Origin: Polytrichum commune | Taxonomy: Eukaryota; Streptophyta; Polytrichopsida; Polytrichales; Polytrichaceae | Assembly (NCBI GenBank): GCA_950295325.1 | Contig: OX485805.1 | Coordinates: forward strand, 20,137,501 to 20,201,500 | Direction: 5' to 3' | Length of the DNA stretch: 64,000 nucleotides | Shown here: positions 1 through 10,036 of the stretch, piece by piece | Position numbering within the stretch: position 1 is the first letter of the stretch | How the letters are laid out: every line of letters starts with the position of its first letter | Notes under the pieces: model-generated | What the model was told of the DNA's origin: nothing | The model's database searches: none | What the model saw: only the letters and a program-made list of their open reading frames with translations | Translations under genes and position numbers: made by a program

Positions 1-1800
1 GCCTATAATATGGTTAATGCTGCACTGCTCAAAAGGCACAAGTCATGCCAAGGTTTGACCTAGGTCTTCTTTTTTTCTTCTTTTTTTCTTCTTCTTCTTC
101 TTCTCTTTTTTTTTTTTTTTTTTGAGACAGAAGGCCAACCCAAGTTTGACCTAGTTCTTGAAGGTATGGTATGTAATATGTAAGCTATGTGGTCACTAGG
201 ATTTTGACCGAAAATGTTCAGAAATCTCCCAGTAAATTTCCTGAAGTCTTCATCTTCAACCGGTTAATTCTCAACCACTTCATTTGTAACTATGTAGTTG
301 TAACTAGCAAAAAGAAGTAGGTCACAAGTTAAAAAGGTTGTTGTCCTATTATAACCCTCCTTGCATATCTTGCAAGGATGCAGGGAGTTATGGTTATCCT
401 GCATTACTTTTCATTACTTATTTGGTCTGCATGCACAACTAATTGAACTCTCCTACAACCGCATCTGCATTGCAGATGAAAAAACACAAATACAAAGTGG
501 ATGTGGGATGAGTGAACTTGCTCTAATCATGTGCACACCGTGTGTGATCAAATCATTCATGGCATTATTGCACAACATGAGAGCTAATGTCCACTTTCCT
601 TCATGAAATTTGTTGTCGGCAATTCAAGAAGAGTACGTGGATCGTTTTGGAAATACTTTTGATTGAAGAAGTGAATCTTGTGTGATGTAAGTTGGTCAAT
701 GGTGCATTGCTCACAAGGCATGCCAAGGTTTACTACTAGCATATGAGTCCTACACAATCGATGAAAAACAATGAAAATCTACCATCGTGCTAGATTTGCA
801 ATTTTCCAATTACATAGGACAAGTTTTCAATGATGTAGGTCAATTGCTTATGACTCATATGCTTGTATTGGTTTGACCTAAGGTATGGTACATATGTGGT
901 CACATGTGGCTAACTAGTTTGGAGTTTTCATTCAACTATATAAAGCAAACATAAATAGGTCAAATTTTGCTCATGTGATACATATCATAAGTGATCATGT
1001 CATTCGAGGTGTGAAGGCACAACCTCAAAGCCAACGTCCACTCTCATTCATGGAATGTGGTGCTGGCATTTCAAGAAGAAATGGAGTCATTTTGGGACCA
1101 CTTGTAATTAAAGAGGTCAACAATGTTTGATGTGAGTTGGTCAATGATGTGGTTGTCACAAGCAACAAATCCTATTTGGAGAATATCTTGTCATTAGTGC
1201 TATAACTTAAAAAGGGATCCCCTTTATCTTAAAAAAATAATGTTGGTTTTGAAATCGGCCCCAAATGCTGCATGGTAGGCCCACCATCGTGGCTCCCACC
1301 TCTTTCCCCCGCCTTTTTTTGCCCTTTGCGCCTACTTCAATTCACATCCATCATTGCTCAGTATTTTCGCCACCCCCATCCTTTCACTTCTCCTTTTTGT
1401 CCCCTCCATGCATCACTTCAAAGCCAACTCCATAGAGTTGTGACATTGACGCTTTCATCCTTGGATATGGTGGGACGTCGCCAACATTGCTCACCGTTGA
1501 ATTCACGATCTAGGGACTAGCAATCGCCATTGTCCTTGCTCCAAATCTGATAAACATTGCATTATTGTTGTGATCCATCATGTGACCTTGCTTGAACGCA
1601 CAATGGTTGTAACTTTTAGGTAGGGTTGAATCCCAATGTTGGTACTTGGGATTGTATATTGAAGTTTTTTTGCACTAATGTGGGTGTAGTTGGGTGCAAG
1701 GACTAGAGGCACACAGTGGTGTGGGAGGTATGCAAAGCTCGTTGCTAGAATTCAAAGATGGACCTTCACATCCATGTAAATAATTGGGCATCGGGCACTC
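1..1800. repeat. Non-coding AT-rich DNA with diverged direct repeats
   Basis: I see no gene here. The block at about 530-735 is repeated in diverged form at about 1000-1165: both run from a 'gcacaac...gtccactttc/ctc' stretch through 'ttcaagaagaa' to 'gttggtcaatg'. A shorter motif around 'ggcatgccaaggttt' occurs near 45-65 and 716-735, and near 3755-3775 beyond the hAT remnant. A pyrimidine-rich microsatellite of CTT units and a long T run lies at about 66-123. The repeats flank the hAT remnant and may be old terminal or satellite parts of that element, which is inference. Confidence 0.5.
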
Positions 1801-1803
1801 ACG

Positions 1804-3728
1804 TTGAATTTTTTGTTTGTTGCTAGAATTTGTGGCTTTTTGTTGTGGGGTTTTGGGTTTTTGCTATGGGCTTTGGCATTGGGTGATGAGCATTGGATGG
1901 TAGGATTTGCAACTAAGGATATTGCCATGGCTCTTAGATCCACCTCGAGGGTGAAACGCCCGACCTTTAAGCAAAGGGTGTTGATGACTACACCTAGGGG
2001 TAGTTTAGGGTTGATCGCATGCATGAGCGTTCCTCAATTGGGGATTTTTCCATCCCAATGTCATCACCCACTCTTGCACCCCTCATCTATATCAACAAAT
2101 ATCAATGGTTTGCAAACCATAGTAAAAGCTCCTTCAATTGGTGGGAGCTCTGATAGCGTTCCAAGGCATTCAAACACCGTGGTCCTCCCCTCCATGCATG
2201 AGCCATTGCCCAAGAAACGAAAAACCTAAATAAATTTATATTTGTTTGATCAATTTTTCCTCTTTATGTTTGTATTTCTAGTGCTCTTGATGGTTCATTT
2301 GATGGTCATTTTAATGCTCTTCTTCATTTTCTTTCTAAAGTTATTCCCGATGTGTCGTCTTTATGCTCTTTTGATGGTCATTTTGACGCTTTTCCTAATG
2401 TTCTTCTTGATGGTCGTCTTCATGTTCTTCCTTACATTCTTCGTCATGCTCTCCATGATGGTCGATGTTCGTCATGCTGATCTTTGTCATACTCTTTATG
2501 TTGTTCGTCTTGATGTTATTTTTTATGCTCTTTGTCATGCTCTTCCTAATGGTAATAACCTGAAAAAATGCCAAGATTAACGCAAACCCTCATGGACTTG
2601 CCAAGCTTGAAAGTGAAGAAGGGGGAGTGATTTTGGGATATAAACTCCACCCACAAGAAAGTTGAGAGATTTTCTGTAGCAATACCAATGGGTAACATTT
2701 CCACGTTAGTTGTAGTTGGGGCTCTCCCAAAACACAAAGAGGTGCATACGGTAGTGGTCTTCCACTTGATGCAATATGGGGGCTAATAATTGAGTATCCT
2801 CCCATGAAAGAGCCGCCTCAATTTTTTGGCGTTCCTAAGGTGAGAATTTAACATTTTCGATCCTTATTAATTTTTGAATTCTTCCCTTTTTTTTGCAACA
2901 GTAACCTACTAGCTAATGTATGTTAAATCTTTTGGCAGGCTCCATTGAAGCATTGTACCGAAGGGTCCAGTTGGGAAATGTCAAAGAATTTGTTAAATGT
3001 TGTGCAAGCAGAAATAATGGAAATAGTAAGTGTTGCTCATATTTTTTGGTCTCTTGTGATAAGGTAACAACGTTAGACAACCAATCATGGGTATCCATTC
3101 ATGTGTACAGGATTTGTGATTGGGGAAGAATGTCATTGCTCCTCACCTTGGAGCGTATCACAAGGGCAATGATATTGCTAACATAACAAAGATGATTGTT
3201 GGTGCTCATACTAACCAAGGTGGGTTGAACCCCCACCAAATTAGGGACCGATTCATGGCATTTGGGATAGATTATGCCTCGGTGCTACAAAGGAAGAGGG
3301 ACAACATCACTAAGAAGTTGCAAGTTCTCTCATGTGCCACACATGCAAGTGATGCACTGTGTGGCACATTAAACAACCTTGTAGTGTAATATTTATCAAA
3401 TCCGGAAATGTTGTCTAGGATAGAGACACTACTAGTTGCCTTGCACATGTATTTCATAAAATCTTCAAATTGGAGCTCCAAAAACTTGCTAAATTGCTTG
3501 ACTTTTAAGGGAAGCAAAATACTTCAAAATGTAAAAACTAAGTGGATTAGTATGCTAAGTCCCTTGAGACATGTCTTGTCCAAATACCACACTCTTCTAG
3601 TTGCAAGCCTTAAAGTACACATCCTTTTGCATTCATGGCGCTTGGTGTTGTGGTTCAAGAAAGAGGGTAACCATTTTGGTACAACCCAAATTGAAAAAAT
3701 GTCAATTAAATTGTGTGTTGTGGGTTAG
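1804..3728 (+). pseudogene. Decayed hAT-family transposase (ZNF862/DUF4371-like)
   Basis: Broken transposase of the hAT superfamily. The clearest part is 3120-3700. One reading segment contains 'QGGLNPHQIRDRFMAFGID' followed by 'YASVLQRKRDNITKKLQ', matching the region around the second catalytic Asp of plant hAT proteins (usually ...FVSFGADGASVFQG..). The next segment (3408-3728) has 'SRIETLLVALHMYF' and 'KGSKILQNVKTKWISML', the typical hAT stretch upstream of the dimerisation domain, where 'LRNVKTRWISML' is usual. An upstream piece at 1804-2229 ('HWMVGFATKDI') may be its N-terminal part, but that is weak. Several frame changes and stops separate the parts, and no C-terminal hATC domain or clear terminal repeats are visible. 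Family placement is from recalled motifs, not a search. Confidence 0.6.
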
Positions 3729-3729
3729 T

Positions 3730-5440
3730 TGATGGCGGGCTACTCATATGGCACAAGGCATGCCATGGTTTCACCTAAGGTTTATGTGCCTTGTGCATTC
3801 ACTCATCTTACGTAGGGTTTTAATTGGTCATTTATTGGACACCCAACTAGACACATAAAATGTCATCTAAGCACCAACTAAATCTTGAAAGGAACCCCAC
3901 TACATGACCACTTTATGAATCATGGAATTGCACTTTGATGGGACTTTGACAAGAGGTTCCATGAGTAAGGTAATCACACATAGTTTGGACACTTTGGGTG
4001 CTTAGAGTGATCTAATGTGTATGCCAATTATCTTGTTGAATTAGCAATTCAAAGTGGATCTAGAAGTCATGCAACTCTAAATATTTCAATCATTTTTCAA
4101 TTTCCTACGGAATTTCTAAGTGAAAAGTTCTCTGGACCCATTATGGTTACTTTAGGGCATCCATTTGTGCTACCCATCTTGGGCAAATTGCACCTTTTTG
4201 CATGGGATAAAATTGTTTCTTGTGTATTTGATTATGAAGTTGCCTAGCACCTCATGAATGTCAAAAAGTGAAACCACAAGTTACATGCCACACTTTCACT
4301 TTGAAGTGAGAAGTTAAGCTACAGCGTCTTATGCTAGAGGGTTTGGGTTCTGTAAGAACTGGTTTAGTGGACATTTGATCGCATTGTTGCACGACCGAGG
4401 AGAGATGTTCTGATCAGCAGGAACGAGGAGCATGTGTTGGGACCAACATGAGCAAGGAGGGGCATGCAATTCTTTGATCGTTGGCTTTAGGCTTGAGCAT
4501 TCGGCCCTTGTATTCTGGTCCGAGGCTTGAGCATGCTGCACTTTGATTGTTGGCTTTACAATTGAGCGTGCCTAGTTCACATGCCTATTTGAGGATTTTC
4601 TATAAATAATTTGACATTCCTTAAAGATAGACATTCCACAACTTCATGAAGATAAAGGCTAAAAAAATAAGTCATAACATGCCTTGTAGCACTATGATGT
4701 TCCCCTCTAATTGGACAATTTTTTTCAGAGTATATAAAGAGGTCAAAGATGAATATTTTAACTTCCAGCCTCCAGTTGACATGGAGATTTTTTTTTAGAA
4801 ATGCTAAGGAAGTGGTGGGGACTGTGGGTTTCACTTCTCCAGAGAAAACCATGTAACACCAAACCCAAGGGGGATCAATGCAACAATTATTGACTTCAGC
4901 GTGATTGGTTGCAAAAATGAAGATTTGGAAAAAGATAATGGGCACAAACCAAACTTGCATACAACCTCAACCTTCTAGATTTGTGCCCTGCACAACATCC
5001 CATGTCTCTTTTTTCTATCATATGAACAGCAAGCATAAATCAGGAGCTAAATCATAAACGAGAAGTCAATTCTTCAGGTCTCAAATTTTGTCAATAGGAA
5101 TGACTTAAGCAAAATCAGGAGTGGAACTGAAAAATAGGAAACACAATTCTTCGTACCAAATCTTGCGCATTAGAAACAGAGCAAGCACAATCAGGAATAA
5201 AATCAAAAAAGAGAAGACCACACAAATATGGTGTGCAACACTCTGTAATGACTTTATTCTGCAAAACAAAACACCAGTTGGATAGCATCATGTAGAAAAA
5301 CACCGTTTCATGCTTGCATGACATGAATGGCACATTCCATCATGAAATCTTCATAAAACCAAAAATAAATATATTTATTTATTTATTTATAAAAAAAAAC
5401 ATTGACTATTGCAGGATATCCCAGGATCTTACACTGCCAG
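3730..5440. other. Intergenic AT-rich stretch, no gene recognised
   Basis: Short open frames occur here (for example 4017-4247 + and 4577-4960 -), but none shows a recognisable domain, codon bias or splice structure. A small run of 'attt' units lies at about 5369-5390. I see nothing else of note. Confidence 0.5.
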
Positions 5441-5450
5441 GATCTTAGTT

Positions 5451-6023
5451 GATATTTTTACACAAAATTGCATATAATCCTGGTCTTACTTAATAATCAG
5501 CTTCTGTGAAGACTATTTGTATCAATACCATGGAGCAGAAAGAAACTAGAGTTGATGCTTCACTCAAGATTGCATATACCCTGGTTTTGCTGTATGCTAA
5601 GCTTCTGTAAAATAGAGTTTCTATCATAACCATGAAGCAGAAAGTAACCAGAGTTATTGTTTCACTCCAAGTTCTGCTAGAAATTCAGCTTCTGTAGAGA
5701 GAATTGTATCATAACCATGAAGCAGAAAGCAACAAGAGTTGATATTTCGCTCAAGATTGCATGTGATCCTGGTTTTGCTGGATATTGAGCTTCTGTAAAG
5801 AGCATGTGTATCACAACCATGAAGCAGAAAGTAACAGAGTTGATGTTTCACTCCAGATTGCATAGAAAATCCTGGTTCTGCTGGGAACTCAGATTCCTTG
5901 GAGAAAATTCGTATCATAACCATGCAGCAAAAATTGACTAGAGTTGATGTTTAGCTCAAGATCGCATGTTGTACAGCTTCTATAGGAGGAATGTGTACTA
6001 TAACCACAAAGCAAGAAAGCATA
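5451..6023. repeat. Degenerate ~75-105 bp tandem repeat, about six copies
   Basis: Six consecutive diverged units share 'gttgatgtttcactcaagattgcat', 'cctggttttgctg', 'cagcttctgtaaag' and 'ataaccatgaagcagaaagtaac'. The last anchor is seen near 5529, 5630, 5716, 5816, 5918 and 6002. The array starts about 200 bp beyond the stop codon of the minus-strand glycosylase-like gene, so it may lie within or just past its 3' untranslated region. It is unrelated by eye to the array inside that gene's intron. Confidence 0.75.
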
Positions 6024-6222
6024 GATGCAAATCAGAAACCCTTTTGTGCAGGTGGTGACATTAGAATTCAATTTCACATTTGTTTTGGATATTTTACAAA
6101 TTGTAGTTCATAGCTGAGCCTCCATGTTTTTTCAAAATAAAACTTTACAAGGGAGTGGGCAATAAATACGCACCAAATTTTTGAAGTCATGTTCACTTGG
6201 AAAGTTGTGAGGATTTCATGAC

Positions 6223-8379
6223 CTATTCACTTGGCGCTGCAATTTCAGTGAGAATGACCTTGACGAGAGGCACAGGCCAGAAGTAAGGTAAAGTGGGTGG
6301 CTCGCTCCAACCAAACTGGGTGTAGTGCGCAGGCTCTTTCCGGAGTAGATTTGATCGGTGGGAAGCGTGCACTAGCTCATCTCCTGCAATTATTCACCAG
6401 GAGCATCACACACACAAAGTCAGATGTGTTTAGGGTTTAGGGTACAGATATCTACCTCAAAATTGCAATACCAAGAGGAAATATAGAGATACCGGTGAGC
6501 TTGCATTCAATGAATTGTCGTCTCCTAGGAATGGTGAGAGAATAGAATCTCAGAATGTGCAGGGGTATGCAGGTCACAATCTGCATTACAACATCGGTGT
6601 GAAGATAGGAAACCACCAAAAAATGGAGAAGAAAACAAAGTAGTTCTTTGACATGCACGTCACTCTGGAGTATGCCGGGGTATGCCATGTCACCGAAGGA
6701 GGTCAGAGTGCAATAGCTCTTTGTGGATCGATGAAAAAGCCCCAAAAGAAGTTGAAGGTTTAATACGATGCCACTGTGAAGTGTACCGGGGAATGCAACA
6801 CTCTTCTTTATTGCTCATGTCTTGCTAAGAGGCTTACCTCGACGCATCAACACCCTTAAATTTCAGTTTAACATTAATGGGTACCTATGGAGAATTGCGG
6901 AATAATTCCGGGAAGTGCATATCTTATAGACTGGAGAGGAGAGGACGAGTTGGGAATGCAATAATCTTCTACATTGCTCAAGTCTTGTTAAGAGGCTTAC
7001 CTCGATGCATTGACACCCTTAAATGTTACTATGGCACTGATGGATACCTATGGAGAACTGCGGAACAATGACGGGAACTGCACATGCCATAAACTGGAGG
7101 AAGAGGATGAGTAGGGAATGCGACACTCTCCTTCATTGGTCATGCCTTTCCCACATGGTTACCTCGATGCACTGACACCCTTAGATTTCAGTTTGGCACT
7201 AATGGCTTCCTATAAAGAACTGCATACTGACCAGGAAGAGGATGAGTGGGAAACGCAATAGTATTCTTCAGTGCTCAAGTCTTGCTATGAGGCTTACCTC
7301 GACGCATTGACACCCTTACATTTCAGTTTGGCACTGACGGCTACTCATGGAAATTTGCGCAACAATTCTGGGAAGTGCACATCCTATAAACTGGAAAGGA
7401 AGAGGATAAGTGGGCTTACCAATAATCTTCTTCATTGCTCATATCTCGCGAACAGAGTTACCTCGAAGCATTTAACACCCTTAAATTTCAGTTCGGCACT
7501 GATGGGTAAATTGCGCAACAATTGCGAGAAGTGCACATCCTATGAACTGGAGAGCAAGAGGATAAGTGGGGTATGCAACACTCTTTTACAATGCTAAAGT
7601 CTTGCTAAGAGCGTTACCTCTCTGCATTATCTTTCTTCATTGCTCAAGTCTTCTTAAGTGGTTACTACAATGCATTGACATCCTTAAATCTCACTTTGGC
7701 ACTGATGGGTACTGATGGAGAATCCCGCAACATATCTGGGAAGTGCATATTTTATAACCCGGAGAGGAAGAGGATAAGTTGGGATTGCAATAAAAAATTC
7801 CATTGCTCAAGTCTTGCTCAGAGGATTCCCTCAACGCATGGACACTCTTAAATTTCAGCGTTGCACTGCTGGGTACCAATGGACAATTGCACAACTATTC
7901 CCCAAAGTGCACGTCCTATATAGTGGAGAGGAAGCGGATGAGCGGGGTTAAAAGATAATCTTACCGAGCCATGGCGGCATGAGAACCTGACCCTCAGGTG
8001 TCTCCACTGGCTGCAAGACGATGTTTTTGAATCCACGCTGGTCCCATTCCTGCAGGCAATGGTTGTAGTAGACGGCCAAAGAGTCCGGGAATCCCCGCCA
8101 CATCCTGACCGCAGGAGAGTTCGCCCACGCAGTTCCGGGAACCGGCACGGGACTGGCCTGCACTATTCGCAGGATCTGCCATGCCTCCACACGTTGCTTC
8201 CCTAGCCTGCGGTTGTCCAAACACTTGACGCTGCTCTCGAAGTCTGGGTGGGGCAGGAATGTGTTCAGGCACCGGATTTGGAGGTTCCTGGAGTAATAAG
8301 TCCGTGGAATTGCGATGCTGTTGTGAAGAGGTAGCGGTGACAAAATTCCCAAGTATCGTGGTGGTTTTAGCAACGCCAT
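6223..8379 (-). CDS. Pyrimidine dimer DNA glycosylase-like protein (MSMEG_6728 type), two exons, probably organelle-targeted
   Basis: Coding exons on the minus strand are 8379-7965 and 6383-6223 (191 aa). The donor (CTCG|GTAAGA) and acceptor (TTGCAG|GA) join in frame inside a Gly codon and restore the family string PPWLGDELVHASHRSNLLRKE, of which neither exon shows the whole. Domain from about residue 38: 'NTFLPHPDF', 'CLDNRRLGKQRVEAWQIL', 'NSPAVRMWRG', then 'HASHRSNLLRK' and 'HYTQFGW'. This matches the bacterial family annotated as MSMEG_6728 / pyrimidine dimer DNA glycosylase (related to T4 endonuclease V). Glu65 in 'QRVE' sits about where T4 Glu23 would be, by inference. Residues 1-36 are an extension rich in Arg, Ser, Leu and Pro with 'RTYYSRN', like a mitochondrial or plastid presequence. 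The expected role is excision of UV photoproducts in organelle DNA. The family is seen; activity and location are inferred. Confidence 0.8.
6785..7960. repeat. ~160 bp tandem repeat filling the intron of the glycosylase-like gene
   Basis: About eight units, some shortened, carry 'aggcttacctcgacgcattgacacccttaaatttcag', 'ggcactgatgg', 'ggaagtgcacatcctata' and 'ggagaggaagaggataagtggg' (anchors near 6836, 6997, 7161, 7297, 7459, 7614, 7660, 7822). The last unit runs right up to the exon 1 donor. Read on the gene's strand, three units contain AGGTAAGC (a near-perfect 5' splice site) and three more contain AGGTAAC, so the intron holds repeated decoy donors. Confidence 0.8.
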
Positions 8380-10036
8380 AACTGTGGAGGATTTTAGTTA
8401 CATAACCAAAGGTTCGGTTGTACTTAAACCCTAAACCCCTAACCCAAGATTTCTTTAGAACCCCCTCAACCCCCTGAATTCCTCAGAAAATTCAGCTTTT
8501 GAGATTTGTGCTTGACACGTCCAGAATCCTTAACCCCAAATCCCTAACCCAAGATTTCTCCAAAATCCTTAAGCCCCCTGTATGATTTTTCACAGAAGAT
8601 TTAGCTCATGAAAACTTTCTGTGCTTAAGACATCCAGAGTGCAGCTAGCTCCCACCGATAGGATTTCTCACACCGTTCACGTTCTCCCGATATTTCGATG
8701 CAAGGGCTCAAGATGAATCGAGGCAGGTTACGCAGATAGAGGCAGATTGGTGCAAGTGCAGAATTGAGCAAGTGATTTTCAGCAGATCCTGAAGCTGTTG
8801 CAACAAGAAGCAATTTTGGAGAAACTAGGAAAAAAACGATTGAACGTGCCAACACACTAGCCCAGAATTGAGCATAGATGAAGATAGATTGCCACTGATT
8901 ACGATAGATATTGAGCTTTTGCGGTGAGAGGTTCTCCAAATTCCAGATGAGTTATCGTGGACCATGACGCACAAATTGCCAACGCTTTCCAGCAAACTTG
9001 GCCGGCGCAGAAAGAAGAAACCGTGGAAGAAATGCCACTCTACACGTGGAGCACCTTCGTTGATGTGAGCACCGTCATGAATGCAGAAGTTGAGCTGCCA
9101 TATCTATAGAAATTGATAAGTGTTTGATGGTATGGTTCGTGCTTTCAGCCATAAACATAGGACAGTCTGAACAAGTTCCAGTACATTGGGCAAGACCCCA
9201 TAAGACAATACTGGATTTCAATGCAGAGTGGGCTCAGAAGATGAAATCACTCAAAGTTATTTTTCAGTTTCAGGAGACTTTCCATACCTATTCAGAAGTT
9301 GAGCAGGTTACAGATCGTCCAGGGTGCAAGAATACACTACACATGGTGGCAATCTGAGGCAGATGTGACTGCCAAATGGCTTCAAGGGTTCATAGCTCAG
9401 CCTTTCTTAAGTTAGAGGGTTCTCATCATTCCCAATTACAATTCCTTATAATTGAAGCAACATCTGTTACCGATTTAAGGGGACACTTTACTAGAGTTCC
9501 ACATCTTTCTGTAAGAATGCAAAAAGAGAACCACATTTGGTATGCATTAATGATTCATGTTGTACTCGCAAAATTTAGAATGATCTCAGCTTTAAATCAA
9601 GCATCTACTGGATAGTATAACTATAATCCTCATAGCTACAGACATTTGCATTGATGATCCTTCGCTTTTTTCTGGTCCACATGACCAGAAATACTGCACT
9701 ATTCTTACTAAGCAGGCTTTTAGTGTATCATTGCACGGCTGGGGATTGAAGGCAAAGCCATCAAATTTAGAGATGCTGGTACTAGGCTCTTCCCTCCACA
9801 CCAGTTTTGGACTAGGATTTCGGAGCCTTGAACTCCATAATGCAACAGCTTCCAACTAGCTTCAATCTCCACTGGTTTGCGAAATAAGCAAGTTGTAACT
9901 GAAAATCGTGTTGCTGGGTAGCATCATCCCTCCAAAGGTCAGGATGAAAAAATTCACCATCCTGGTTTCAAAAGATATGAAATTGCCAGAACTGCATGAA
10001 GTTTTGAGGACTGTTTCATCCTCCACACCTTTCGAC
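8380..10036. other. Intergenic region between the glycosylase-like gene and NSN1
   Basis: No gene is recognised. It should contain the promoter of the minus-strand glycosylase-like gene (including the telo-box motif listed separately) and the 3' untranslated region of NSN1. Short open frames at 9124-9357 and 9376-9615 show no domain. Confidence 0.5.
8424..8445 (-). promoter_or_regulatory. Telo-box motifs upstream of the glycosylase-like gene
   Basis: The stretch 'taaaccctaaacccctaaccc' lies about 45 bp 5' of the start codon at 8379. AAACCCTA is the telo-box known from plant promoters of translation-related and cell-cycle genes. Whether this is promoter or 5' untranslated region is not known. 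Confidence 0.5.

Noticed and set aside
2242-2580. Hydrophobic plus-strand frame rich in Phe/Leu/Met/Val
   Set aside because: Arises from degenerate short repeats of 'gatggtcatttt' and 'ttcttcatgctc' type; translation of low-complexity T-rich DNA looks like a membrane protein by chance.
5451-7960. CRISPR-like array
   Set aside because: Repeat units are long (75-165 bp), diverged and contiguous with no unique spacers, in a eukaryotic intron and its 3' flank.
7994-8272. Alternative minus-strand frame of 92 codons within the glycosylase-like exon
   Set aside because: It is an out-of-frame shadow; the chosen frame carries the conserved family motifs and joins correctly to exon 2.
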